Assembly: GCF_001039355.2 (NCBI RefSeq)
Contig: NW_019775453.1
Coordinates: 145,758 to 209,757 of the forward strand
Direction: 5' to 3'
Source of the DNA: Lingula anatina
Lineage: Eukaryota > Brachiopoda > Lingulata > Lingulida > Lingulidae
DNA: 64,000 bases
Shown here in pieces: positions 52,901 to 64,000 of the stretch. The position numbers and the translations under genes are program-made. The number at the start of each line of letters is the position of its first letter. Within the stretch, counting starts at the first letter, position 1. The notes beneath the pieces were generated by a model. That model did not search any database. It was not told the DNA's origin and saw nothing but the letters and a program-made list of their open reading frames with translations.

Positions 52901-55593
52901 CATGTGTTACAGTGCACCTTTATCACAGTCTAAACCACCTGAAAAATAAAGTGAATCGTTAATTTTATATGGAAGGCTTAATCACCTGCCACACTTTTTG
53001 ATTGAATATTTATTATGATAAAATGTTTAAAAGTGTTTTTTATTTACATTTCCCAACCTTAGCTAAAGACATTTCATATTTTTCTATCTCCACCTTTATG
53101 TTTATTTTTTCATTTATTTCAGCTGAGTGGAAAAACCTAAAGCAGAAAAATCCTGGCTCAAGTGACTCCCTCTATATCTCCAGACTGGAATGTGTGAAGA
53201 TTGCAGCTATAAGGTGAGCTTCTGAGTATTTGACCTCGATGGCAATCATTTAAAAAGACTAAAAAGTAGGTTGTAAAATCCTCTTAATTGTCTTTGAGAT
53301 GTTATGTTCAGAGTCTGCTTGTTTTGCCTAATTCATTTAAACCACTAGAAATTTACAAGACAAATTTTAGAAAGTAGGAAAAAATTACTACCTCTAAGAG
53401 CATCTTTGCAGGGTCTAATTTAAGTCTTTTGTTAAAGAATCAAGGTGAATTATGAGTTCTGTACAAAGTATATTTTGTTTGTTTAAGATATATATATTAT
53501 TCTGCAAACCCTATCAGTTTTGAAATATTTCCTGCTCTGCCTTAGTGTTTATTCAACAATCATTTTATTATAAGTATAAATGTTGCTAAAAATACAAGTA
53601 GTATAAATTAAAACTGGGGATTATCTCTCCTCCTCATGTACTTTGTTTCAGTAACAACTAACATATTGAGTATAAAAACAATGAAAGGGTCATACATGTA
53701 TTTGTAGCACTCTGTAACACCTTTTTTCCTCCTTTAAACTTTTCCCCCCTCAGCTTGCCAATTCATTAACTATTAAATTGGCTGTACATGATTGTTTTAT
53801 GTCTTTTATGTGGGATATGAAAAGTTGAAAAAAAAGCACATTATGAGAAAAAAGATGTTACAAAGTATAAGGTTTAATGTAGAAGAACCCTAAACTGAGC
53901 CTTTTTTGCCCTCCAGACAACTGGAAATGTTGAATATGGATCAACCAGAGAAACCAGTTGCCTTCATCATCTTCAGTGGGGAGGTTACAGTGATATTATT
54001 CAATAAGGGAGAAGTGAATAAGTACTTGGTACCCAGTTCATATTTAAACAGCTATGATGAGCTGGTGGAATATGGTATGAATTTGGCCAATGGAATGAAC
54101 CTGGATCCTATTTCCCAGTCATTTAGGTTGGTGATTTGTGTGTATGTGTTTGTGTGTGACAAAGGCTTTTAAAATGTATTTATTAATGTTATGCATACAA
54201 AATGTAGCCTCACTCTTTCACACAAAGGGTAGAGTTGTCAGAGAAGCAATTGAAACCAAATTATGAATATTTATGGCAATACTGATTTATGTTCACAAAT
54301 GATTCTAAATGAATGATCTGTAGAGTAATTTTTTGCATACTGTTTCTTCTTTCATCCTTTTTAATAACCAGTAGCACAGCAGTTGGACATTCATAAAACT
54401 ATTTAAAACAATAAATCTGCAGAGCAATTTTTTTGCATACAGTTTTGTCTGTCATCCTTATTATAAGCAGTAGCACTTGTACAGTAGCTGGACATTCACA
54501 AAAATATTTGTGAGAATTGGTTAAATGATACACAAGTATAATTACTATATTGATTATTACAGTACAGCAGAGTCAATGATCCAGGATTTCAAGGTAGCTG
54601 GTGCCACTGCCCTAGGACCAGCTCTGGCAGTGGCCACTGGGCTGGTGTTCAAAGACAGGAAATCTGAGATAATCCTTTGTACTGATGGAGAGCCCAATGT
54701 TGGAGTCGGTTGCAAAGGTTATGATGATGAATTTTACGGCAAGGTAAAATATGTTTTATTTCTGTTTAAGATATTTGGGAATCAGAATTACATCTTGGCG
54801 TTTTGAAAAATATCTTGGCATTTTTTCTTTCACTGGTATTATCTTTTCACAGTAAGGGCTTATCAAGGATTTGAATAATCTATTTTAACACCATCCTTTA
54901 AAAATCATTTTAACGGCAGGATGTCTAGCTTCTTAAGGGAAAAACCAGAATGTATATTCTCTTTTATTGTGTTTTATACCATGGTTGAACCCTCAGTTAA
55001 AGAATATAGTTTAATCATTTTACTTTCTAAGTTAATTAAAAAGTGGGTAGGATACGAAGTAGCAACTGATCCAACCAATCATATACACTGACACTTAAGT
55101 CACAGTTTTTAATTTTGAACATTTAGATTGGGTCATTAGCTAGAAACATGTGTGCTACCATTTCCATCATTGGGACGGAGGGGGAGAGCAGTGGGATGCA
55201 TAACGTCAGCCAATGTGTTGCAGCCTCGGGAGGAACTGTCAACATACTAAAACCACACGAGTTGTCAAGGCAACTGAGATTAATCTACCAGAATCCTGTT
55301 GTTGCAACAGATGTAGAAGTGGCATTTGCTTTGCATCCATCTTTGAAGTTTGAGGACAAGGTAAATATTTAATGACATGTATTTTAAAAAATGCATACAT
55401 TTAAATTATCAACTAGATATTTTTGTGTAACACATTTTATGTACTGTTAAAGATTTAATTGATATCTTATTTTTTAAGGATGAAAACATGTGGGTGCAGG
55501 ACATAGGGAATGTCACTAAGGCAATGGACTTGACATACAGCTTCAAGGCCAGAGATGACAACAAGCCTCTCAATATGGATCAGCTCCCATTCC

Positions 55594-55635
<42 letters not shown>

Positions 55636-57260
55636 CCAAAATGTAGGCCTAAAAGAGGAACGGATAAACTGAAACCATTTAAAGATTAAACCTAGGGAGT
55701 ATAGATAGATTGAATCCAGTGAAACATCAGGGTTAACGATCTTTATCAATTTACTCAGTCCAACTGCTCACTTTACTTGAGTTAGGGATTACATGCAAGT
55801 ACCAGAAGGGTGCTAACAAACATCCAGTTTTTTCAACTGGCAGTCATTCTTTGAAAAGTCTTAGTTCACCATGTCTGTTTTTGGACTTCTCTGTTTTATG
55901 ACTTTCATATGACACCTTATTATACTCCTATCTACTTTGTTTTAAAATTTGTTCTATAAGAGAAAGTGCTTATGTTCTAATAATTATATTACCATATCTT
56001 TGCAAGCCAGGAGTCCTGATATTTTCATTGTAAAAATATTCTAGGTCCAAATCAAGTACACCAAACCTGATGGCACGAAGTGTTTAAGAGTCATGAGAAA
56101 GATGCATAAAGTAACCAGTAAACGAGAAGAAATGGAAAAGGTAACATCTTTTTAGAACAAAGCAGATACAAAAAAACAAAATTACCTGTAAGAATGACTT
56201 TTGGATTTTGTAATTATTTCTTTAGCTGTTCTTTTGACCATAACCCTACAAAAATATTTTTAGTGATACTCTGAACAAACATATAGATATTTCAGAACTT
56301 AAGTGTTTAGTATTTATAATAAACTCACACTTACACATTCATCATTTCAGAATGTCAATGTAGCAGTGCGAGGAGTGGCTGCAGTGCAGCGTTCTGCCGC
56401 CATGGCCCAGGCAGGCCAATGTGCAGAGGCCAGGGAGGACCTGTAAGTAGCAAGGCAGGCGGTACCATGGTCCATTTGAGACAGTTTTCCTGCTCTTTCA
56501 AATAGTCAGGCTCTATGGACCATGTCAAGTTTATTAACTAAACAAATCATCCAATACTTTGAAACAACCTTTATCTTTTCAACCCACATAATCTGTTTTT
56601 TTTTTTCTTAAATGTTTGTTTAAGCCAAATAAGGCATATAACATGCATTGTTTTTATTCAAGTATCTATTTGGTGCACTAGTACAAGCTATCAAAAAGGA
56701 AAAAAATGGACTATTTAGGATGACTGAACCATCTTTTAACCAAAGCCCAATTTTTTTCTTCAGGGAAAGTGTACAGAGGTTATTTGCAAGAGGCGCTACA
56801 ACATCAAGTCAAATAGAAGAGGGATACATTTTTGAAGTGGAGACAAAGGATTTCCATCAGATGCTTGAGAATAGTTTTGCTGGAAATGTAAATTATTTTA
56901 CTTTGAGAATATTAATATCATGGTCTACAGGGTCTATCCATATTTGTTTTTAATTTCAACAGGATTTCTTAAATTAGTTGATCAATGCTCTGAAGAAGGT
57001 TTTTTTATAATTTAACAAGTGCCCTTAACAAATACCATTGTCCATTTCATAATCTTATCATATTTTCTGTGTTGTAAGACTGACATATGTTTTTATGTTT
57101 GATGTTATAGGTTCAGTCAGACCATGCCACCAAGGTGCTGCACCAAAAGAAAAATCTGCCTCTTTTACAATTTTCTTCAGCACAGGCGAAAAAGGGAGCA
57201 ATTCAAAAACGCAAAGTATGTGAGGAATACAGAGATAAATACTACTCTTATGAGTGCTAA
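49902..57260 (+). CDS. Circularly permuted Ras-like GTPase fused to a Sec23-like zinc finger and a vWA domain (cpRAS type)
   Basis: Exons: 49890-50048 (ATG at 49902, after a 12-base leader with an in-frame stop), 50453-50650, 50875-51066, 51711-51858, 52105-52444, 52664-52878, 53123-53213, 53917-54126, 54563-54743, 55127-55360, 55479-55595, 56045-56140, 56351-56442, 56764-56887, 57111-57260; all phases agree, giving 844 residues. Residues 50-228 form a Ras fold in the order G3 ([16 protein letters not shown]), G4 (NKID, 120-123), G5 (ETSAK, 148-152), G1 (GSGGVGKS, 184-191), G2 ([10 protein letters not shown], Thr209). The Gln61 equivalent is kept. A CC pair follows (253-254), then a zinc finger at 313-345 (CPVMCNTC and CVCEFC) as in Sec23/Sec24, then a vWA domain with complete MIDAS: Asp398, Ser400, Ser402, Thr529, Asp555. 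A beta-rich and helical C-terminal part follows. Function is unknown; the layout suggests a GTP-controlled, metal-dependent adhesion or scaffold protein in the cytosol, since no signal peptide is seen. Confidence 0.9.
51082..51201. repeat. Two-copy tandem repeat (~60 bp) in intron 3 of the permuted Ras gene
   Basis: TTGGGTCCATGATACATYAGAT followed by TTGCAGAATAATTATTT occurs at 51082 and again at 51141, starting just after the donor of exon 3. Confidence 0.7.
54316..54511. repeat. Two-copy diverged tandem repeat (~97 bp) in a vWA intron
   Basis: Both copies contain ATCTGYAGAGYAATTTTTT, then GCATAC, TCATCC, CAGTAGCAC and GGACATTCA in the same order. The last acceptor before exon 54563 lies just after the second copy. 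Confidence 0.65.
55596..55634. repeat. GT microsatellite overlapping a 5' splice site
   Basis: About 19 GT units directly after exon 55479-55595, so the donor GT is the first repeat unit. Confidence 0.9.
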
Positions 57261-58097
57261 AAAGGCATTTTGATTACCGTATTGCACCTTTAAAATAGTG
57301 TATCCAAATATACAGTATATAGAGAGTGGAAGGGATCATTTCTCACTTTTAATTAGTTGTGACAGTAACCATAAATAGATCTTTTCGTCAAAAGACAATT
57401 TCGAGAAATTTATATTCAATGAAATAAAGGATATGTACTGTCTAAGCTGCAAAAACTATGTACCAATTTTTCGGACAAGACATGGTTTTACACACTCCAG
57501 GGGAAGTGGGTCCAGCCGGCAAAAGAAAGTTTGTAAGATAAACAAGCGCATTTTCAACGAAAAAAAAAAAACTTCATAAATCCTTCATATTGTAAATTAT
57601 CTTTTTATTCTTAGCTTTCATAGCAGGCACTGGTCTTATGTAAGATATAATTTAGTACAATAAAGTAGCCCATCAACATTAATAGCAAATATGGTTGTAT
57701 TATATGGTGTTAAGCGTATTAGAATAATTTTTTCAATAAATGGAAATAAATAGGTGAGTATAGCACCATTTCATTTTGAACATATGGAATGCTGGGATTA
57801 AAACAAGCATATATTGCAAATAATTTTCAAAATTACATTAAGCACCACTTTTCAACTCCAATTCATCAAAAACAATATACTGTTCAAAGAATGAAATGGT
57901 CAGCTTAATGAAAAATTTTTGCTGTATATAAGTGTATGTTTATGTCCATAATGGACAGAAATAATATTCTTTGAGAAATAAATAATCAGAAAGCATGCCA
58001 ATTCAATAGTGCATTTTTCAATGTTCTCCTTAACAACTGAAGTTATGAGCAAAACAACAATTATACATTTCATGGGTTTACTTAAAAAAACCCAGTA
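57261..58097. other. Convergent 3' region between the permuted Ras gene and codanin-1
   Basis: AT-rich untranslated or intergenic sequence. Plus-strand AATAAA signals at 57423-57428 and 57659-57664 are candidates for the end of the Ras-vWA transcript. Confidence 0.45.
57423..57428 (+). terminator. Polyadenylation signal of the Ras-vWA gene, candidate
   Basis: AATAAA 163 bases after the TAA; a second AATAAA lies at 57659-57664. Confidence 0.4.
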
Positions 58098-61000
58098 TCA
58101 AATTCCTGCAATCTTGACTTGCATACTGTCCACTTTTGGGAGTATCTTTTTATCGCAAGATGAAATCTCTGTTTGATTTTCTTTGTTGAAACAAAGAGTG
58201 CATTTCTGGCAATACTTCTCTGTATGAACACAATCACACTCCACTTTAATTGGATTTTTATTCTGTTCCTGCTCATCTGCCATAATTTTGGGTTGGTGTT
58301 TTTCATCTTTTGGATGCAGAGTGTCATGCAGAGTATTACCTGTAGTAGCTCCAATATCTGCTATTTCTGCCATTTTTTCAGTCGTACATTTGGTATCCTG
58401 TAGCAACTGCTGTTCACTGATAATTGAAATGCAATCTTTTACTGCTTGTATTGTTACAGAAGAACAGTTTGCACATTCCTGGTCTAAACTATTCAATAAT
58501 TCCAGGCAATCTATTGTTCCCATTGTTTTGTCTTCGCTAAATACTTTACAACTATCACAGATACAAGCTGCAAACAATTCAAGGCAGTCCTGAAATGACA
58601 AAATTAATTATTATTCAAGAACCACCTTTAGTATATCTGACGATTTGAAACTGATTAATTTTCAAAAAAGCAAATATGATGCTTGTAACAACTTTTACTC
58701 TGAAAAATGTATCATATGGATCTTGAAATCAAGTTTAATAAATCAAAATGCCATAAGGTATGTCTAGAAGCGAGTTGTTATACATAAATGTTAAAATTTA
58801 TCATTTTCTTTTTGTTGCATTCATGGCTACCTTTGGAAGGTTGTGCTGAAGAAGCTTTAACCCAGCCTCTTTTACATCTGCCCAAGTCAGAAGTTCTTGA
58901 TTTAACAGATGTCTGAGTAGAAATGCATATTGGTTCCAAGATTCCTAGAACAAATATATGAAGTCTGGGTCAACAAATGCACGTATACTCACATACGGAA
59001 TCCACCAAGGCAGACACAACCGTTATATCTCTTAAATGATACAACTAAATGACTTGTGCTTAATCATAACCTTCTTAAACTAAAAAAAAACAAAAAAAAA
59101 AAAAAAAAACAGGTAAAGTTGCACCATAATTCTTCATAAAAAATGGATGAAATTTTACCTGAAGCACCTTGGATTTGGTCATCAGTAAATGAACATACTT
59201 GGCACATATGACTTGACAAAAGGATGTATGCTGCTTCAGTGGACCTTGCCACAGTGCAGTCAAGTCTCCTAAACTTTCCTCAGTTATGTAGGGGGGTTTG
59301 AATATTGCTGCAAAAACGAACAAAAGAAAAGACAAGTTGAATATTTCAGTTGCATAATCTAGTATTAAAACCCACATCTGCTTCTCCTTATATACTAGAG
59401 AAACTTTTCAACAGAAATTACACTCATCTTAAAAGAAAAAATAGCCCAAAAAGCTTAACTAATAAACTGATTCTTTGAGAATAAAAAGATAAATAAAGAT
59501 CATCCTGAAGTTTCAAAATCTCATACCCTAACAGCATTTTCACCTCTTTACACAGCAACAACATCTGATAACATGTATGTTTTCAATCTAAACAAACTAG
59601 TGTTCAGTATTCAAAGCAAGAAATCTGATTTGTTTGTTTATTATATTACAAAATATAACCTAATATAAGAAACAGAAAAGACAACTTACCACATGATACA
59701 GCTAAGTCCAACCAGAGCAGAGCTACTGTCTTATATGCCAATGGGAATATGTTCTATGGATATCAAGTAATAAAAAGTTTTACTTAAATCTTTAACTGTA
59801 CAAAAAATCTTTCTACATAATTATACATAAGTAAAATAAGAGATCAAAACACAAAAAAAGTTTTTGATACTGTTGAAGAGTTAAAGAAAAATAAATTATA
59901 GATAAAAAAGAATACATAAATAAAGTAACAAGTAATATCTAGATACAAATATATAAATAGTGAGACACATATATAATAGCATTTCATAACCGGTTAGCAT
60001 TAAAATGTCTGGTCGCTACATCTAGAAACTCATTCTAATTTTGTAATGTAATTCCAATCTAGTACTCACAGCTGTTCCAAAAAACGTGTCCTTTGTCTGT
60101 CTCAACAATTTCAACATCCTCTGATAGGATACACCATCTTTCTCAAGAACTAGGTCCCGCACAAAGTCCTACAGATAGTGCAAAAGGGACTGAAGTGCAA
60201 CAGGCTTAAGCAGGTAGCAATAGCATTGTCAACAACAACAACAACAACAACAAAAATTAACATAACAAGATCATACCTTTTTAGAAAATGAAAAAATATA
60301 TCTTAATAAAGTCTACATACAGATACATATACAAGTTAAAAACTGCTTTTCATAGTTTGTGAAATACAAAATCCTTACCCACCTTCAACATATTTATTGT
60401 TTCTGACACAGCACATACATCCTTGGTTTGGACTACAATGGCAGGGTTCCCATGGACTACTTGGACTGTCTTTTCACCCTTCACAGGTCTAACTGGGCTG
60501 TCCAAGCCACTGGCCATAGACCTGACCAGTTTGTCCAGTTCAGAGGTCATTTCTTTATTCAACATGTCTGTAATAGTCAATGCATTGTCAAAAGTTAAAG
60601 AAGTACTTTTTTTAAACAATAAGACAAGTTAATTATACCAAGCAATCAACAATTTTAATTATAACTTATTTAAATAATAAAATATATTTTGATGTTTTTA
60701 AATCAAATCAATGTGATGATTTCAAGTGGCTTCTCACATTGCAAAGAGAATCATAAAACAACACATTTGATTATTACATCAAGAATAACAGTATATGTCT
60801 AAATAAAAATGCTCAGGAAGCTCTCTTTGAGTTTTTTCCCCTCAAATGGTTGTAATACCTTTTCTACAAATCTGTAGTCAAACAGGATAGACACAAAGAC
60901 ACTATTTCTAAAGGGCTCCTACTTCAATTGTAAAACTGGTTATTTGCACAAAAAATACTTCAAGCAGCACATGCAAAGTTTCCCAACAATCGTCTCTGCA

Positions 61001-62657
61001 GAAAAAAAAAAACTCAATTCTGCCTAAAGTCTAAATTCCATTCAAGTCTGAAATCTCATGCAAGCAACTTACTGGTGGTGAGATGTGCCTGGGACCAATG
61101 TGTCACCTTCTCCAGAGCCAACCTTGCTGATATCTGCATGGACACTGCTAATACTTGAGGCACAGTGTCGTCAGGAAGCAACATTGGTAAAATGGCTTCT
61201 GTCTTCTGCTGGCAGTATGCGGTGAAAGAAGAAACGATGTCATTTCTGGCCGTCTGCATCAGATTTCTCGCTACCTCCAAGACTTGCTGCTCTAGTCTGG
61301 TCTGAAATACCAGTCGGGTGTTTGTTAATAAAATAATAATAACAATCAGTTTTAAAAAGCAGTGGACATAAATCAAGATTATTTTTCAAGTGTATAAAAT
61401 TTCATCCACATAAACTCCCATGAAATCAGTTTCTTGAAAAGAGAAGTTTTTATCATTGTAATAAAGAAAGACAAATAATCTTACTTTTAGTCTGTTATCA
61501 GGAGAACCACTTCCAGTGCCAGAAAGCATTCCACCAACAGCACCAATGCCAATACTGATAAACCTGGGCAGTTCCTGGCTTCGAAATTTCTTGATGTGTA
61601 TGGAGGCAACTCTGTCAGCAACAAACTCCACTGTCCTTTTCAAGGAGGCTGGGTGGTTGTGGAAAAAGTTTTCTTCCAGCTGCAGCTGCAAATAGTAAAA
61701 ACTCTATAGTCAATTTATTTACTGTTTATTAATGTAGGAAATATTTCATATTCCTTGCTGGTTTATGGACAGATATATATGTGTTGTGTAATATGGTCTG
61801 CTTACTTACTAAGCAAATAAATGTAACTAATCATATCTATATATCTATTTTCAGAAATATGTAAAAACATAGCCTCCGTGGATATATTGTTTATACACAT
61901 CAAATTATGTAAATATATCAAAAGGATGGGGTGGGGTGGTTTGGGAGGCATAAATGATATTATCAGCTCGTTTAACAAACGATAGATAAACTATAACTTA
62001 AATTCTTTACATCATGCTTTTTGACAGAAACTACGGTAATGACTCGATCTTTTCAATGGGCAAAAATTATCAAACTTTCGGACACATCATTTTAAAATCA
62101 TAAAAATTATATTTTTGTATAGAATTTGTGGTGCTTTTAATGCATATAATAGGACTATAAGGCAGTCTGCTTTTCAATTTTGTTGCAACCACTCAATAGG
62201 AATGCTCTTATTTTAAGAAATTATGACTTAAAAAATATAGTACGGTTAAAATCACAATTTTTTCCATTGAAAAGATCGAGTCATTACCGTATGTTGGTAA
62301 TGATAATCTTACTTGAAGTTGTTTTTCATTGATTCCAGTATCCTCATCCTCACACTCTGCTGCTATCGGTGTGATCTTCCTAATGTTGTTCTGTTTGGTG
62401 CTGCCACCTACAGCAAAGTCTATCAGCAAGGATCTCAACTCGCCTAGAAAAAATGCATTAGTTCTTTAAAGCTGACATTCCTTCTCATTTTGCCCAAATC
62501 CCCTTACTTAATAATTTACAGAAAATAAAAAAAATTGACATAAAATGATCACATTGGAAGATGGGAGGATATTTCAGAAAAAAATTTTTTGAGGTTACTT
62601 ACCCAGATACGGGCAGCAAGTGTACATCAGAGGGTGATCCACAAGTTCCAGAGAATC
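58098..62657 (-). CDS. CDAN1: Codanin-1, C-terminal part (ten exons visible, 5' end missing)
   Basis: Codanin-1 binds histone chaperone ASF1 and holds ASF1-H3-H4 in the cytoplasm; human mutations cause congenital dyserythropoietic anaemia type I. Exons on the minus strand: 62603-62657, 62313-62443, 61485-61685, 61073-61301, 60383-60567, 60070-60168, 59690-59753, 59159-59307, 58831-58944, 58098-58589; phases agree and give 572 residues. Recognised stretches are HPLMYTCCPYLGELRSLL, FFHNHPASLKRTVEFVADRV, the alpha-helical segment starting LEQQVLEVARNLMQTARND, and SYQRMLKLLRQTKDTFFG, typical of the codanin C-terminal domain. The ASF1-binding N-terminal region is not in the window. The last exon adds a 164-residue tail with clustered cysteines (CDCVHTEKYCQKCTLC), which I do not know from the vertebrate protein. 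Identification rests on recalled motif similarity. Confidence 0.82.
59082..59110. repeat. A-rich tract
   Basis: Nearly uninterrupted A run within a codanin intron. Confidence 0.85.
60230..60254. repeat. CAA microsatellite
   Basis: Eight CAA/ACA units in the codanin intron between 60168 and 60383. Confidence 0.85.
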
Positions 62658-62948
62658 CTGAAGTAAATAGAGAAATCAAATATAAGGAAAGTAAACTGAA
62701 GCAACTACATCCATTTCTTTACAGTAAATTTAAGGTCCTTGTACTCGTTAAAGCAAAAAAAAAATTTAAACATGCTTAAGACACCTAAAGAGTTAAATAG
62801 GTAAATGTTACTTTCAATACTTAATTCAGCTACATAGAAACAATAGCTTATGTAATTCCAGACTTTAAAAGTATTCAACTTTTAATAAAACAAGGCAGCA
62901 AAGCTGTCAAATGTACAGACAAAGAACAGAAAATAAAGATGCAAATAA

Positions 62949-63623
62949 GTGAAAAATTAAATTTTCACAAAAAACTGTTAAATTGCCAGAAAAATTTACC
63001 AAACAGACTGCGTTGCCTATTGAAGCTGTTTTTTAGTCCCATGTTTCTTTCCTATAAGTTTGAGAACAGTAAGTGACATTATTTCCCTTAAATGGTCATC
63101 ATAGGAGCAGTGCCCAAAATAGGGGTTTCTTCAAATTTTGATACAACATTAAATAATGTTTAACAGCATAATGACAATCAAATGTTATTAATAAAATATT
63201 AGTAACATGGACATTCAGAAAATGTGACAAGCAAAAGTTTTCAAGATCATGGAACTTTAAAGTCACACCTTGAAAATGCCAATATGTGAAAAATTAAATT
63301 TTCACAAAAAACTGTTTAACTGCCAAAAAAAAAATACCAAACAGACTGCATTGCCTACTGAAGCTGTATTTTAGTCCCATGTTTCTTTCCTGTAAGTTTG
63401 AGAACAGTAAGTAACATGATTTTCCTTAAATGGTCATCATGGAAGCAGTGCCCAAAATAGGGGTTTCTTCAAATTTTGATGCAATATTACATAATGTTTA
63501 ACAGCTAAATGACCATCAATTTTTAATTATAAAATATTTGTATCACAGATATTCAGAAAATGTGACTAGCAAAGGTCTTCAGGCCCATGGAACTTCAAAG
63601 TCACGCCTTGAAAATGCCAAAAT
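62949..63623. repeat. 337-bp tandem duplication carrying an exon-like module
   Basis: Unit starts with GTGAAAAATTAAATTTTCAC at 62949 and again at 63286; the copies differ at roughly one base in ten. Each has, on the minus strand, an acceptor-like tract, a short open frame (ERNMGLKNSFNRQRSLF in copy 1) and a donor-like GTAAAT or GTATTT. Confidence 0.8.
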
Positions 63624-63647
63624 GTAAACAAGACAGCACTGTTCTGA

Positions 63648-63960
63648 AATGGGTTTATTTCCATTTTTAACACTTTTTTAACATAAAACAAAATAAACAT
63701 TTTACTGCCATTTTTATATGACCAACTAAAAAAATTGATGAGATGGGAAAAGTATCAATAGAACAGTGTTAAATGTCCAATTTCCTCCATTCTGAGATTC
63801 TGAACATAGTGGATGATTGAATCTGACAAACTGCAATGATATGAGTTTATTTCCATTTTTGACACTTTATTACACAATACATGATAACAAGTTTACCATG
63901 TTTTTTACATAATCAACTAACAATGTTGTAAAGATGCAGGAAATATCAAACAAACACTTT
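63648..63960. repeat. Diverged ~195-bp direct repeat pair
   Basis: The phrase GTTTATTTCCATTTTTRACACTTT occurs at about 63651 and again at about 63846, followed by similar AT-rich sequence containing ATAATCAACTAA or ATGACCAACTAA. Confidence 0.6.
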
Positions 63961-64000
63961 TAGGCATCTTATTAGTTAAATAATGAGACTGTTAACATGC

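Larger units (their letters stand above)
62658..64000. other. Upstream intron sequence of codanin-1, with tandem repeats
   Basis: No exon that fits the phase of the exon at 62657 was found. The region is AT-rich and dominated by a 337-bp tandem duplication (62949-63623) and a diverged ~195-bp pair (63648-63960). Confidence 0.5.

Noticed and set aside
49902-57260. The permuted motif order explained as two separate Ras genes lying next to each other
   Set aside because: Exons 2-4 each contain only part of a G domain, all phases join into a single frame, and no start codon, stop codon or promoter separates them.
1-64000. CRISPR arrays, operons, rRNA or tRNA genes
   Set aside because: No spaced direct repeats, polycistronic layout or RNA gene sequence was recognised; the window is animal nuclear DNA. 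tRNA detection by eye is not reliable, so a scan could still find one.

Overview
This is a eukaryotic window from an invertebrate animal. The DNA is AT-rich, introns are long with GT/AG ends, exons are short, and there are no operons. A retrotransposon tail and a foldback element lie in the non-coding DNA. Gene content (PLEKHG-type RhoGEF, glycine N-methyltransferase, codanin-1, and a circularly permuted Ras-like GTPase that vertebrates, to my knowledge, lack) fits a lophotrochozoan such as a mollusc, or possibly another non-vertebrate animal; the sequence alone does not name the species. All gene models below were joined by hand from splice sites and reading phase.

Layout: (1) about 0.3-28.7 kb, plus strand: a RhoGEF of the PLEKHG family with DH and PH domains, two alternative 5' exons and a 967-codon last exon. 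The first intron holds a dead LINE tail. (2) 31.9-35.0 kb, minus strand: a complete five-exon glycine N-methyltransferase gene. Its first exon and promoter side are repeated in a ~1.49-kb direct repeat whose copies are bounded by single undetermined bases at 36029 and 37492, which points to an assembly duplication. (3) 37.7-47.3 kb, minus strand: three tandem Rho-family GTPase genes related to Cdc42/Rac, sharing intron positions and phases, none ending in a CaaX box. A foldback MITE-like element sits between the second and third. (4) 49.9-57.3 kb, plus strand: a 15-exon gene for a Ras-like GTPase whose motifs run G3-G4-G5-G1-G2, followed by a Sec23-like zinc finger and a von Willebrand factor A domain with a complete MIDAS. 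(5) 58.1-62.7 kb and beyond, minus strand: the C-terminal part of codanin-1 with a cysteine-rich tail; its 5' exons lie past the window or could not be placed.

The most striking item is the permuted Ras-vWA protein. Its permutation break is in the loop between beta2 and beta3 of Ras, and both the break and the new junction coincide with phase-0 introns. This suggests an origin by tandem duplication of a Ras gene followed by loss of outer exons. A family called cpRAS has, as I remember it, been described in scattered eukaryotes, so the permutation itself may be known; the zinc finger plus vWA context and the exon logic deserve a check. A second theme is Rho signalling: a RhoGEF and an array of three divergent Rho GTPases lie within 50 kb of each other.
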